From the NCBI GenBank assembly GCA_017654935.2, contig CM065698.1, positions 2,226,301-2,290,300 of the forward strand: a stretch of DNA of 64,000 bases. The letters run 5' to 3'. This DNA comes from Phymorhynchus buccinoides. Lineage: Eukaryota > Mollusca > Gastropoda > Neogastropoda > Raphitomidae. The position numbers and the translations under genes were made by a program. Of this stretch, positions 1-62,615 are shown piece by piece. A model generated the notes under the pieces. That model saw only the letters and a program-made list of their open reading frames with translations. It did not search any database and had not been told where the DNA came from. The first letter of the stretch is position 1, and each line of letters opens with the position of its first letter.

Positions 1-2006
1 TTAGAGACCTTGAGGACAAGTCTGGCAGCAGAGTTCTGGACTTTTTGAAGCTTGTCAATGAGGTGTTGGGGGCAGCCATACAAGAGTGAATTACAATAAT
101 CTAGTTTAGAGAGAACAAAAGCGCAGACTAGTATTTTAGTAGTATCTATAGACAGGAGATGGCGAATCGTACCAATGCGACGCAGCTCACAGTATGCTGA
201 CCGACAGATAGTTTGAACTTGTGAGTCAACACTCATATCTTGAGAGATGTGGAAGCCAAGATTTCTAGCAGAAGGAGAAAAAGGTATTTGAGTGTCACAG
301 ACAGAGATGGAATCAGGCTTTGGGTACGGAAGTTTTCTAGATGGAGAGTGGATGAACAAGGCCTCCGTTTTGTCGTCATTCAGCTTCAGTTTGTTTTGTA
401 GCATCCATGATTTGATGTTGCGAATGCAGAATTCAAGTGAAGATATAGAAGGAAGAATGGTAGATGGGGATACAGGCTTGTGGAGTTGTGTATCATCAGC
501 AAAAGACTGAGAATCAACTGAATGAGAAGTGATCAACTCGGACAGGGGTTTAGTGTACATGATGAAGAGGACTGGTCCAAGTACTGAGCCTTGAGGAACC
601 CCACATGTGAGGCCAACCATTGCAGAAGATGAGTCATTGATGGAGACAGACTGAGTTCGACCAGAAAGGTAAGACGAGAACCATGACAGAGCAGTGCTTG
701 ATATTCCATAGGTGATTTGAAGCCTCTTAAGGAGTATATGGTGGTCAATAGTATCAAAAGCAGCTGAAAGATCCAAAAGAGTTAATATAGATGCGTCACC
801 AGAGTCAAGAGCTAAGAGAATGTCATTAGTTACTTTCAACAGTGCCGTTTCAGTGCTGTGAAATGGCCTGTACGCTGATTGTGAACAACTGATGAGTTGA
901 TGTTCATTGAGATAGCCTAGGAGTTGATGAAGAACTAATTTCTCGATGATTTTTGATATGAAAGAGAGGTTGGATATAGGCCTATAGTTCTTGAGAGTGT
1001 TTGGGTCAAGGGATGATTTCTTTAGAAGTGGTTTGACAATGGCAGTTTTGAACACAGATGGAAAGGAGCCAGATGTCAGAGAGTTGTTGACAATATGGGT
1101 GAGAGTAGGGAGTAGTTCATCAAGATACTCTATGAAAAGTGGCGTCGGTATAGGGTCAAGAGGACAGGAAGTGGGTTTAGCTTTTAGAATGATCTTCTTC
1201 AATTCAAAGGCAGTAACTGGCTGAAATTCCAAGAACGTGGATGTTGTTCCTATTTGGTCTAACAGGGTGGTAGGCCTAGGTGTGGAAGAAGCCTGATCAA
1301 GTTCGTTTCTGATCAGCTGGATTTTCTGAACAAAGTAGTCGTTAAAGACATCAGGAAGGTCACTGACAGGGTGGGTGGTAGGGAGAGGGGTGCTTTTTTC
1401 ACGCCCCAGTAGTTTGCTGCAGATAGAAAACAGCCGACTAGAGGTCACTGCATTGTTTATTTGGTCAGTGTAAAAGGAGGATCTTGCTGTCAACACTATG
1501 TTCGCTATTTTTCGTTTCGCAGCGTTGAAGATTTGTTTTGTAACGGTAAGGGGGGTCTTAAGCCATGCTCTTTCAGCTACACGCTTTTCTGACTTCGCCG
1601 AGTTCAGTTCAGTGCTAACTAAAGGGTACCACGGCTCCAGTCTATCGGCACGCTCTTGGCGGTGACGTAACGGCGCGTGTGTGTCCATAACGCGAGTGAG
1701 AGCGCTGTTAAGGTTGTTGACCGTGGGGCATGATTCAGGGCAGATAGTCGCGCGCAACTCTGCTTGAAATGCTGATCTATCCATGCCGCGTACATTACGA
1801 GACTGTCTGTACGATGGGGTGTCAGACGGGACAGACAAACATAGTTCACAAACAATACAGAAATGGTCAGAAGCAAGAGATTGAGTGACATGAGTAGAGC
1901 GTAGCAAATCATCATCTGGTCTATAAATTACCCAGTCCAGAATGTGGCCACGTTCATGAGTTGGCTCGGTAACAGATTGACAAAAATGAAACATATCCAA
2001 ACATAT
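1..2006 (-). mobile_element. 5'-truncated L2/CR1-like LINE ORF2 (endonuclease end plus reverse transcriptase)
   Basis: A single minus-strand frame is open from the stop at 2007-2009 to the left edge, about 668 codons, checked triplet by triplet. It encodes the end of an APE-type endonuclease (SDHF at 1860-1871) followed by a reverse transcriptase: the AFDTIDHHIL block near 740-770, the CGVPQGSVLGP block near 571-606, and the catalytic FADD at 492-503. These are hallmarks of Jockey-superfamily LINEs such as L2/CR1. The 5' half of the endonuclease is missing, so this is a 5'-truncated insertion. The unbroken frame suggests it is fairly young. The C-terminal end lies outside the window; a separate copy of that end appears at 17605-18135. 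Confidence 0.88.
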
Positions 2007-2042
2007 CTACCCAGCTGACACAAGCTGGAGTCGCTAGCTTAA

Positions 2043-2268
2043 CCCTTTCACCGCCAACATCGCATTTTTGCACCACAATGATTTAACACTCATGTCACTA
2101 AAAGGCATCGCATCCAAAGACCCTATTCTCTTAATTTTGGGAGGTAAGGATAGGCCTTACTTTAAACATGTCACAGAAGAATCCCCAATATTACAGACAG
2201 ATTTTGTTCTCTACACAGGTGAATTTAATGGAAATCTTTTTGCTGAAAAATGGCTGGCGGCGAAAGGG
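2043..2268. mobile_element. Short MITE with TTAA target duplication
   Basis: The ends CCCTTTCACCGCC (2043-2055) and GGCGGCGAAAGGG (2256-2268) are inverted repeats matching at 12 of 13 positions. Each is flanked by TTAA (2039-2042 and 2269-2272), the target duplication typical of piggyBac and Kolobok elements. The element abuts the truncated end of the LINE. An open frame of 135 codons crosses it but looks fortuitous. Confidence 0.6.
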
Positions 2269-2418
2269 TTAAATCTAAAAGTCTACAAAATCGTGCAGAA
2301 AGCCTCGAAAAGCTCGCTCCTCATTGGCAGACTCTTTTTTCAGCATCCCTTGAAATCGTTTCATTCACTTGATATTACGTGTGGGGTAATCAAAAACGGT
2401 CACACATCCCTAGCTGAT

Positions 2419-2525
2419 GCATTCGCAATGCCACTGGGACCCTCTATCCCACCTGTAGGACCCTCTATAATGTAAGTGAAGGAGTCTCTGGGACCCCTTG
2501 TTTTGTGGGACGATTGGGAGCCCTG
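2419..2525 (-). repeat. Fragment of the CAGGGCTCCC MITE family
   Basis: This stretch ends in GGGAGCCCTG and is the reverse complement, with small differences, of the left half of the complete element at 48362-48572. It lies about 65 bp upstream of PEX5 exon A. A short piece of another interspersed repeat (near 2385-2418) precedes it. Confidence 0.6.
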
Positions 2526-2591
2526 AGTGGAACAAATCAGGAACCTTGTTTATTATCGACGATTATCTGATTTTTGTTGTGTTTTGAGCAG

Positions 2592-53964
<51,373 letters not shown>

Positions 53965-54885
53965 CAACAGACGGGGAAAGAATTGTGGGAGAATTATGAT
54001 ATGTGTCCTCCAAGAAATGCGAGAAATGGTGCGTTTCATACAGGAAAGTTTGGAGCATCTTCCGCTGAAAACTGTGCCACAAAAAACCCTCGTGCGTTTC
54101 TTTCGAGAAGTGCCGGAACTGGTTTTGCCGAGTATTATTCTTCCAAAGCTGAGTTTGCTGAAAATTTTGCATCATCCAAAGATGGAGTCGCCTCTGTTGA
54201 AAATTTGGCGTTGAAAACTGTGTGCGAAAGTGAAAGAGAGGGTGAATTTGGTGTATCAGGGCTGTGTAATCAGATGTCTGAAATGGTCAGTAGTTATCAG
54301 TCGTTTCACACATGTGGTGATTATCGGTTATCGAGTGATTTAACGGAAAATCGGTGTCATGCTTCATACCAGCACAATCTTCATCATCACAGTCATCATC
54401 GTCATCTTCATCGTCATTCCTCTCTTCATAAACAATTAGTTGTCGATTATTCCCAAGCATCAGGAATTTGCAGTTCTTCTTCATCAGCAAATGCTGTGCT
54501 CCAGTCTTCAGAATGGAACGATTCTCCAGCTTTTGGCTCCAAAGATGAAGAAAGAAGTAAAGAATTGCAAGAAATTCATGCTTCTGTGGCTAAATCTGTG
54601 TGTCGGTCTGCAACATTAAACGATTTTCCAGCTTCCAAATGTTCATCCGCTAAAGAAGTGGGAGAATTAGGGAGAGGGGATTTGGAGAGAGTAGAGTTAG
54701 GGAGAGAGGGGGGAGAATCGGGGAGAGAAGGAGAAGTAGAGAGAGAAGACATTTTGGGCAGCGAATTGCGAGGTCCTCACACTGGTGTGAAATACAGTCG
54801 AAGTTTGGTTTGCGATTTGAGACGAATGGATGATTCAGGAATGCTTGTAGATTTGCCTGGAGTGTTGCGACTGATTTTCATTTGA
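53965..54885 (+). other. Open frame of 306 codons in phase after the PEX5 stop
   Basis: After TGA the same frame stays open (QQTGKELWENYDMCPPR ...) to TGA at 54883-54885. It contains three related short stretches (SAENCATK, FAENFASSK, SVENLALK), a His-rich stretch (HHHSHHRHLHRHSS) and a Glu/Gly/Arg-rich tail. The first in-frame ATG is at 54001. It is most simply PEX5 3' UTR. Stop readthrough or a downstream ORF is possible but unproven. No known domain was recognised. Confidence 0.4.
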
Positions 54886-55032
54886 CTATTTTACGATATT
54901 GCTGCCTGATTTGTTGACATGGTTGTGATACAGAAGTTGCCATGCTTGATGCGCACAATGTATGCTGCCAACAGTTTTCATTTTTGTTTTAAAATGTAGC
55001 AAGAATATTTACCCCTTTGATTACCACATCGT

Positions 55033-55510
55033 GTAATAATAATAATAATGAACGGACACTTATATAGCGCTTTTTATCGAGCACAAAGCGCTTTACAATC
55101 AGCATTGAAACACAGACATACACACGTACACAGAAACACACACACACACATGCACGCGAGTGAACGCGTTCTTGCACACAGACCCACACATTTCATCAAA
55201 CACACAGAAAACACATTCTCACTGAAACGCACACACACACACTTACATAAACATACACTTGTACAAACATGCGCGCACACACAGACAAACGCACATGCGC
55301 ACTCGCTTACACAAACACGCACATGCACTCACACTCAGACACATACTCGCACACACTCACTCCCCCACTCTCTAGGCGAACACAATCTCTCCTGCACACA
55401 CATACACATGCAAGCACATATACCCACACAGCACACACCTGCACACCTGCTCGGAAGAGCGTCCATAGGCGCACGCACACTCACACTCGCGCACACGCTC
55501 ACAAATGACA
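55033..55510. repeat. ATA-rich repeat end followed by CA-rich low complexity
   Basis: AATAATAATAATGAACGG, then ACTTATATAGCGCTTTTTAT and GCGCTTTACAATCAGCATTG, resembles the 3' end of the minus-strand LINE at 17605 and a piece at 25096-25180. A long degenerate CA tract follows (55105-55505). Confidence 0.55.
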
Positions 55511-55757
55511 TACATTGTACAGGCTTGATGCATATTTTTGTGTGCTTAACAACATTGAAGAGGTCAGTTGAAGATGGTGACTCTCAGGTCTTGTTGTTAA
55601 GATGACAGACAACAAAAGAGGATGAGGAAAGTGTAGTTTTTGTACGACAGATATTAATGAATGGCTATGCAAATTATTTTGAACTTATAGACATTTTTTT
55701 TCTTCTTCAATCCGTTTGAAGAATTCTAACTTTTTTTTTCAGTGTTAAAAAGTGGTA

Positions 55758-55917
55758 CAGTGGAACCTCCCTTATAAGACCTTAAAAAATCATTCAAAAT
55801 GAGGTCTTATAAGGGAGGTAATTTTAATGCTTACAAAGAAGGGCAATGTCTCAGAGACGTAGGTCTTATGTGGGAGGGAGTCTTATAATGGGAGGTCTTA
55901 TAAGGGAGGTTCCACTG
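55758..55917. mobile_element. CAGTGGAACC MITE, complete copy
   Basis: Inverted ends and TA duplications (55756-55757 and 55918-55919), opposite internal orientation to 53194-53365. Confidence 0.8.
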
Positions 55918-55919
55918 TA

Positions 55920-56334
55920 GTACTTGCTTCCATGGTCCCATCTTTTGCTGGTTCATTCAATGTTTAATGGTAGATTTCATTCAATGTTTACCAGGTTTTT
56001 TTCAAAACGGTAGGTTGCTTCCCGTGAATTTGTTTTCATTTTTTGACTTCATGTTTTTAATGTGTTTGTCTCTCTGTCTGTCTCTCTCTTCATTGAAACA
56101 ACATTCTGTCTATTCCCAGCATTATTAACTATGAAATGGTCATTGTTTAGCATCCAAAAGCCAGATAATGTGAGTTTTTGTAAAGGTGAGTTATCACTGG
56201 CTGCATAATATACAAATCAGAAACTGGTTTGGGTATGTCAGATTTGAAATATGAATGACGTATTGACTGTGAAAAAAATGATTCTGTGATGCAATTTGGC
56301 ATTGATTTGTTTGTTGGCATTTTGGGCATATTCT
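55920..56334. other. 3' flank, nothing recognised
   Basis: AT-rich sequence with a small duplication of TTCATTCAATGTTTA (55954-55990). Confidence 0.4.
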
Positions 56335-56625
56335 AGTCACACAGACTTATCTCTGTGAAATTCGGGCTGCTCTCCCCTGTAGAGAGCGTGTCACCGCAAG
56401 CGCAGCGCCCACCTTTTTTTTTTGGGGGGGGGTCATGCCAGGCAGCATGATTTCTCCCTGCTGTTATCGACTTTTAACTGCCGTGGGATTTCTTTTACAT
56501 GTCAGGCTAGTTTTATGTCCCCATCCGAAGGACTTGATGCATGGCAATTGATGGTGAGAGCTTTTGGACGGTCCCTGATTAGAAGGCTCCGATTTGGATC
56601 ATTTGATCCGCCAATTCAGGGATAC
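56335..56625 (-). mobile_element. SINE fragment, minus orientation
   Basis: Complement of the SINE at 4747-5112: GTCACACAGACTTATCTCTG, GAAATTCGGGCTGCTC, then body blocks ACTGCCGTGGGATTTCTTTT and CCCCATCCGAAGGACTT. The tRNA-like head is lost or decayed. Confidence 0.65.
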
Positions 56626-56742
56626 TAGATGATGCATACTGATGAGAATGATAAAATATCGTATGGTGACTCGTTAAAAATGTTATGAACTTGTAATTTA
56701 TGATGAAATGTGTATCCTGTTGTGATTTTTCTTTTTATACAG

Positions 56743-56880
56743 TAGAACCTCCCTATAAAGACCTTCCCTAAGAGACCCTCCCTATAAAGACCTTCCCTGT
56801 TAGACCCTCCCTATTAAGACCTTCCTTATTAGACCCTCCCTATTAAAACATTCCCTATTAAGACTCCCTCTCTCTAAGAT
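56743..56880. mobile_element. Diverged CAGTGGAACC MITE fragment
   Basis: CAGTAGAACCTCCCTATAAA followed by repeated CCTCCCTATTAAGACCTTCC. No right terminus was found. A poly-G run (56962-56999) follows. Confidence 0.5.
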
Positions 56881-56967
56881 GTTCACTGAGATAAGTTAGA
56901 TGTGCGTATGGAGAGATGGGTAAGAGCGTGACGGAGTACGAGAAGCGGGAATGAGAGGGGAGGGAGG

Positions 56968-57000
<33 letters not shown>

Positions 57001-57379
57001 TGTAGTGCCTACATCAGCAAACTGTTGTTTCCCTGATCAGAGCGAGACAAACTGGAGATAACTTGTAATGTTGGGGTCATAAGTTCAGCTGGAGTCAGCA
57101 TCCAGTCCGCAGACAGCAACAAAAGTTAAAGACCGCTCGTGTCTGGTTAAAGTCGCTCAATTTTATTTTTATTATTTTATTGAGGCCTGTGTGTTGAAGC
57201 GGTGCTTAGTGTTGTGGACATGGCAGTTGGTGTGGGTAGTGGGGGACATGTGCTTGTCCGTTTCCATTTGTTACTGCTGAATGTCGTAGCTTCAAGCACT
57301 GGGCAACGAAACAGTGACCTTTGGCCAACTGGGGGGTCAAATGCTTGTGGCAAGCTGATTGTAGAGGACATGCTATTAT

Positions 57380-57525
57380 GAGAGAGAGCGAGAGAGAGAG
57401 AGAGAGACGAGGAGAGAGAGCTGAGAGAGAGAGATGAGAGAGAGAGTGAGAGAGAGAGAGGAGAGAGACGAGAGAGAGACAGAGAGACAGAGAGAGACAG
57501 AGAACAGAGACACAGAGAGAGAGAG
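57380..57525. repeat. (GA)n microsatellite
   Basis: GA-rich run with CGAG, TGAG and CAGAG interruptions. Confidence 0.9.
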
Positions 57526-57677
57526 CCTTGTCTTCAGAAAACCTGAACTTCACAGACGTCTTTGTGACTATAAAGTACCCAATACCTAATGGAAAATAAT
57601 AGTTGCATATGCTCTAAAAATAAGCAAACATGTGGCAGGGTACTTGGCAGTGAATGTCTGTGTTTTGATGTAATGCG

Positions 57678-57830
57678 TACCGTATTTCACGGACTATAAG
57701 GCGCACCCCCCCAAATTCGACTCAACATGTGGATTTTGTTCCTCTTTCCTTACCGTCTTGTCAGTCACGTGTTAAGGCGCAGGGGTCTCGGTCTGGGGAA
57801 AAGCATCACTTTATAGTCCGTAAGATACGG
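57678..57830. mobile_element. TACCGTATTT MITE, complete copy
   Basis: TACCGTATTTCACGGACTAT and GGCGCACC at left, the inverse TTTATAGTCCGTAAGATACGG at right. AAGGCGCAGGGGTCTCGGTC inside is shared with the copies at 6828 and 62451. Confidence 0.7.
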
Positions 57831-57834
57831 CACA

Positions 57835-58639
57835 TGCTATTTTGTTTGAAGTTTTTGATGATGGGTTTATTTGGTATGTGTAGATGCCAGTTCAAGCTAG
57901 CTGTAATGTATGCACTGTCATGTATTATTATGCATAATGTGCTTTGTGATGTGTTATTTTGTGCAGACTGGAAACGAGGAAATGGTAAGTATGGGGGTTA
58001 GGCTGGGTGGGGTAGGAAGGAGGGGGGTAGCTTTTTTTTTTTTTTCTTTCTTTTTTTGCGGGGTGGGGTAGAGGGCACTGTTAGGGGAGGGGTAGTGGAG
58101 GTCGCGAGATTGGTAAGGTAGGGGGAGGGTGGGGGATCAAGTCCCCGTGCTGGGGAGCTGTGCGCAGTCTACCACCCCCCACACCCCCTGCCCCCTTTCA
58201 CTCCCTGCCCCTCACCTAGGGCAGATATGTGATAGGTAGGTAGGCAGAGGGTGTTTTTTTGCTTTGTTTTGGGATTGTTGGTTTTTTGTTTTGCTAGGTT
58301 TGGAGGGGGGTAGAGACTATCCCCTCTCTCTCACATAGAATAAATAGAAGATAGATTGGTTGGTAGGTAGGCAGAGGGTGTTTTTTTGCTTTGTTTTTGG
58401 GATGTTTTGTTGTTATGTTCTGTTATGTTATGAGGGGGGTAGGCTAACGTCCGTTGGGGTTTTGAGTTGAGTGCAACTCATGGTACGATGAGAGGACACT
58501 ACCCCCCTCTTGTTTAGAGCAGGTAGATAAGATAGGATGTAGATAGGTAGGTAGGTTGGTAAGTAGGCAAGTAACGTGCCCTTGGAAGTCCGGACCAATA
58601 GTAAAGCAAGAGCTGCACAGTAACTGATCTTCAACAGTG
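57835..58639. other. G- and T-rich intergenic sequence
   Basis: G-rich GTAGGTAGG and TTTTTTTGCTTTGTTTT segments, with one roughly 100-bp block (GTAGGTAGGCAGAGGGTGTT) present twice near 58230 and 58365. No gene recognised. Confidence 0.5.
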
Positions 58640-58644
58640 ATGGA

Positions 58645-59298
58645 ACATCCTGGTCTTTTCTGAACAGCTAGGAGGCATTAGTACTGGCTCTGAGTACTGC
58701 TGCTGAGGGATTAGTTGACTCCCCACACCAGCTGCCTTATGGAACAGCCTGGTCTTTTCTGAACAGCTAGGAGGCATTAGCACTGGCTCTGAGTACTGCT
58801 GCTGAGGGATTAGTTGACTCCCCACACCAGCTGCCTTATGGAACAGCCTGGTCTTTTCTGAACAGCTAGGAGGCATTAGCACTGGCTCTGAGTACTGCTG
58901 CTGAGGGATTAGTTGACTCCCCACACCAGCTGCCTTATGGTACAGCCTGGTCTTTTCTGAACAGCTAGGAGGCATTAGCACTGGCTCTGAGTACTGCTGC
59001 TGAGGGATTAGTTGACTCCCCACACCAGCTGCCTTATGGAACAGCCTGGTCTTTTCTGAACAGCTAGGAGGCATTAGCACTGGCTCTGAGTACTGCTGCT
59101 GAGGGATTAGTTGACTCCCCACACCAGCTGCCTTATGGAACAGCCTGGTCTTTTCTGAACAGCTAGGAGGCATTAGCACTGGCTCTGAGTACTGCTGCTG
59201 AGGGATTAGTTGACTCCCCACACCAGCTGCCTTATGGTACAGCCTGGTCTTTTCTGAACAGCTAGGAGGCATTAGCACTGGCTCTGAGTACTGCTGCC
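58645..59298. repeat. 99-bp tandem array (about 6.5 units)
   Basis: CTGAACAGCTAGGAGGCATT, AGCACTGGCTCTGAGTACTG, CTGCTGAGGGATTAGTTGAC, TCCCCACACCAGCTGCCTTA, TGG(A/T)ACAGCCTGGTCTTTT. The period is divisible by 3, so a 215-codon minus frame arises; treated as an artefact. Confidence 0.93.
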
Positions 59299-59299
59299 A

Positions 59300-60274
59300 T
59301 CAGTTCAGCTAAGTTTGCGTTGATGTAACGACAAAACCATCAACAATTTCAGAGAACAAAAATGATTCTAAAGCAAGTCTAGGCAGATGCAGAGAAGACT
59401 CGGAGATTGCATTTTTGTCTTAAAAATCAGTTTTAGAATGTTTATAATCCTTTCAAATCCAGTCCTTTGTAATCTTCAAGCTAGTGTTCAGTTATCTAAA
59501 CTAACGGTAATCATTAATGCGAGTTGAGTAAAAGACTTGTATTAACTTTTTTTTCTGTAGGGGTCCAGTGGGTTTAGGGGTAGCTTCTGACAGTTCCACA
59601 GATACTTTTTCCCTAGGGGAGCACAGTTAGTTCAAACCATGTTGATATTAGATCTTTACGCAAATTTTTCAACAGAGGGGGTGGTTAGTTGAAATAATAA
59701 ATTTATGTGAAGGGGGGGGGGGGGGGGGAGAAAAAAGGTGCCCTTAGCTGATTGAACCTGGGTGCATCAGAACATGTACAGTTTTGAAGTCCAGCTCTCT
59801 ATCCACCAGACCAACCAGCTCCCATACCTCTTTGATGTGAAAACTAATATATACGATTTAAAATCACAAAATGGAATAAAAACAACCCAACACAGTATAG
59901 ATGTTTCTTGGATGCTTTATTGAATAGCTAGGTGCGAGAAGCGTGTGCCTGTCCACCTCCAGACCTCTCCCTGCTAAGGTCAGATTTCTCCAGGTGTTCA
60001 TGGGGAGGTTCCACTGTATGGAGTTTGTTCAAACATGAACAAGAGCGGACACACTTCTAAAATGGAGCAAAAAAGTTAAACAGCCTTTTGCATAAGTGTA
60101 AAATATTTCAGAGTAATTGGCATATGTATTTTTTTGGGTAAATCAATCAAAATTCAGCCTATTTGTCGACCTGCATTACCAATTTCACTTGACCTGCAAA
60201 TGACCTTATGGGTTAACACCCACACCAACGATAGGGGTTGCTTAACGTTTGGGCTCCAGTTTAGTTGTACAAAT
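59300..60274. other. Intergenic sequence, nothing recognised
   Basis: A poly-G run at 59711-59730 and AT-rich sequence. No coding frame of note. Confidence 0.4.
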
Positions 60275-60472
60275 GGCATTTCTGTCATCTATCTTTTTGA
60301 CTTATTGGCCCATTCGCCTGCCTTTTAAAAAAAAATATCTTCCAAATAATCAAGCTCCACCGACATCAGAATGTGTCGGCTGTACGCAGCGGGGAGACAG
60401 TGAAAAATGAAAAATGAACACATACGTACCTTACACATTATGGCCATATGGCCTGGGAACGCAAGAAGAAGA
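60275..60472 (+). mobile_element. GAA-tailed SINE-like element, 5'-truncated
   Basis: Starts in the TTTCTGTCATCTATCTTTTT block and ends GGCCTGGGAACGCAAGAAGA with a short GAA tail. Confidence 0.6.
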
Positions 60473-60586
60473 ATATTAAGATTATAGCCCTGTCAACAAT
60501 TAAGGCCATGTCAGGGCTGTCGCCATGTTAAACCTTACCACGTATATAAGAAGTAAATCACATACAGTCCAATGCTTGTATGACAT

Positions 60587-61586
60587 CAGGGTTTCTGATT
60601 TTCACCTCTTAAGGGGTACGCTCACCCCCTATTCAGTTACATAATTTTCACTCCCAATTTGAAAGGGTCAGAAAACTTGCCAGGAACTCCACCCCACTTT
60701 CACCCATGCGTTCACACACACATGCACACACTAAAACAAATACTCACGTGCGTGCATGCTTTTACAAAACACACTCACAAAGATGCATGCACAAGAACAC
60801 ACATACAAACGCTTGCACACACACACACACAGAGGGAGCCTAAGAGGACGCCAAAGAAGTGCGTCTTCCAATGAGCAGTGAGCTTTCAACGATCTAGGCC
60901 TTTATCTATGTGCACAATCTTCCAATGAGCAGTGAGCTTTCAACGATCTAGGCCTTTATCTATGTGCACAATCTTCCAATGAGCAGTGAGCTTTCAACGA
61001 TCTAGGCCTTTATCTTTGTGCACAATCTTCCAATGAGCAGTGAGCTTTCAACGATCTAGGCCTTTATCTATGTGCACAATCTTCCAATGAGCAGTGAGCT
61101 TTCAACGATCTAGGCCTTTATCTATGTGCACAATCTTCCAATGAGCAGTGAGCTTTCAACGATCTAGGCCTTTATCTATGTGCACAATCTTCCAATGAGC
61201 AGTGAGCTTTCAACGATCTAGGCCTTTATCTATGTGCACAATCTTCCAATGAGCAGTGAGCTTTCAACGATCTAGGCCTTTATCTTTGTGCACAATCTTC
61301 CAATGAGCAGTGAGCTTTCAACGATCTAGGCCGATATGTCTTTGTGCACAATCTTCTAGATTTTTAGATGTAGGCTAGATGTATCGAAGCAGGTGGTTGA
61401 AATATATCGTTAGCTTTCTAAAAAGTAACAGCTGTGTTAACGCGCAAGTCGATCATTTCAATGCGTCATCTCACACCCTACTGAGATTTTAAAGGGTAAA
61501 TCTCACGCATGGTTTGTGATTCTAGGGGGTGATTTGAGAGTTCTAGTGCGTAAATACGCACAATCTCTACATTTTCAGAAACCCTG
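60587..61586. mobile_element. MITE with CAGGGTTTCTGA ends and internal 54-bp array
   Basis: Ends CAGGGTTTCTGATTTTCACC and TTTTCAGAAACCCTG, same family as 10011-10446 (shared CTTAAGGGGTACGCTCACCC and GAGATTTTAAAGGGTAAA). It is enlarged by a CA-rich segment and a 54-bp array (60880-61345). Confidence 0.7.
60880..61345. repeat. 54-bp tandem array (about 8.5 units)
   Basis: ATCTTCCAATGAGCAGTGAG, CTTTCAACGATCTAGGCCTT, TATCT(A/T)TGTGCACA. The MITE at 10011 carries one related copy (AATGAACTTTCAACGATGTG). Confidence 0.93.
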
Positions 61587-61674
61587 GCTTACATTTTCTT
61601 AACCTTTCAGAATTATTTTTGTAAATTTCAGAATTAAAACGAAAATCAAATAATTCAAAATCACATCTTGTTCC

Positions 61675-61785
61675 TCTTCAGGGGGCTTTGTCCCTGGCCC
61701 CCATCAGGGGCTTTGTCCCTGAACCCATTCAGGGGGCTTTGTCCCTGGCCCCCATCAGGGGCTTTGTCCCTGAACCCCACCGAGG
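61675..61785. repeat. CAGGGGGCTTTGTCCCTG repeats
   Basis: Four units alternating GGCTTTGTCCCTGGCCCCCA and GGCTTTGTCCCTGAACCC. Confidence 0.8.
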
Positions 61786-61794
61786 GTCTGTGCT

Positions 61795-61992
61795 GGTGTG
61801 GCATTCTCAAAATGGATTTGTTTTCAACATGTCTGCGCATGAGCGAAATCGATCATGATTTACCATCAAATTTTCTTTTGTGTATTCGACACTAAATTGA
61901 CCCTAAACCTATTCCTAACCTTATCCCTACCCCTAACTCTTTGCACATGTGCAGACATGTTGAGAACAAATCCATTTTGAGAACGCCACACC
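61795..61992. mobile_element. Palindromic MITE-like element
   Basis: GGTGTGGCATTCTCAAAATG, then GATTTGTTTTCAACATGTCTG, is the inverse of the right half (CAGACATGTTGAGAACAAAT, CCATTTTGAGAACGCCACACC). The centre has a CCTAACC-like run. Confidence 0.7.
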
Positions 61993-62153
61993 GACCCCTG
62001 GACTCCCCCACCTCTTTTTCGTCTTCTTTGCTTCTCAGATAATCTCATCTCTGGTCACCAAATACTGTAACATTAGGAAAATGGAGGTCACTGGTTCAAA
62101 CCTTAAAAGCAAATAATACAAAATATTATGAAGTTATCCTTAGCATACCGTTT

Positions 62154-62288
62154 TTTAAAGACCCCCCCCCACGTCACGTGTCACATTCCCTCTTATGCTA
62201 GGAAGATTTCTTAAGATTTGATACCAGCTGTAAGAGGGAAAACACATGAAAACTGTGAATTTGACACGTGACGTGGTAGGTCTTTAAA
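62154..62288. repeat. Short inverted repeat with CACGTCACGTGTCA arms
   Basis: TTTAAAGACCCCCC..CACGTCACGTGTCA at left is inverse to TGACACGTGACGTGGTAGGT and CTTTAAA at right. Confidence 0.6.
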
Positions 62289-62450
62289 CATGATAATTTT
62301 AGGTAAGCATACATGTGATTCAAATAAAAACTAAATGTGGCGTGCACAACAAGGATCAAAACGTGCCTCAATAGAAACAAGCATTGAAGGAGAAAACTTC
62401 ATTAAAACTTCTTTCCTTTACCCCGTATTAAACAAAAATACACAGCTGTA

Positions 62451-62615
62451 CTGTATTTTACGGACTACAAGGTGCACTTCATTATAAGGATCACCTACCA
62501 AATTTTACAGAAAATGTTGATGTTATAGTTCCTTGCTATATTATCAGTCACATCGTAAGGCGCAGGGGTCTCAGTCAAGAAAAACAGTATCGCCTTATAG
62601 TCCGTAAAATATGGG
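62451..62615. mobile_element. TACCGTATTT-family MITE
   Basis: CTGTATTTTACGGACTACAA at left and its inverse TTATAGTCCGTAAAATA at right, with GTAAGGCGCAGGGGTCTCAG inside. Confidence 0.65.

Noticed and set aside
2068..2475. 135-codon plus-strand frame
   Set aside because: It crosses the ends of a TTAA MITE and a CAGGG MITE fragment, so it is a chance join of two repeats.
53983..54885. Independent gene starting just after PEX5
   Set aside because: The apparent start at 53983 is TTG. The frame is simply the continuation of the PEX5 frame after TGA, so I list it only as a possible readthrough or 3' UTR ORF.
58631..59278. 215-codon minus frame with a 33-residue repeat
   Set aside because: Translation of a 99-bp array without a start or domain signal.
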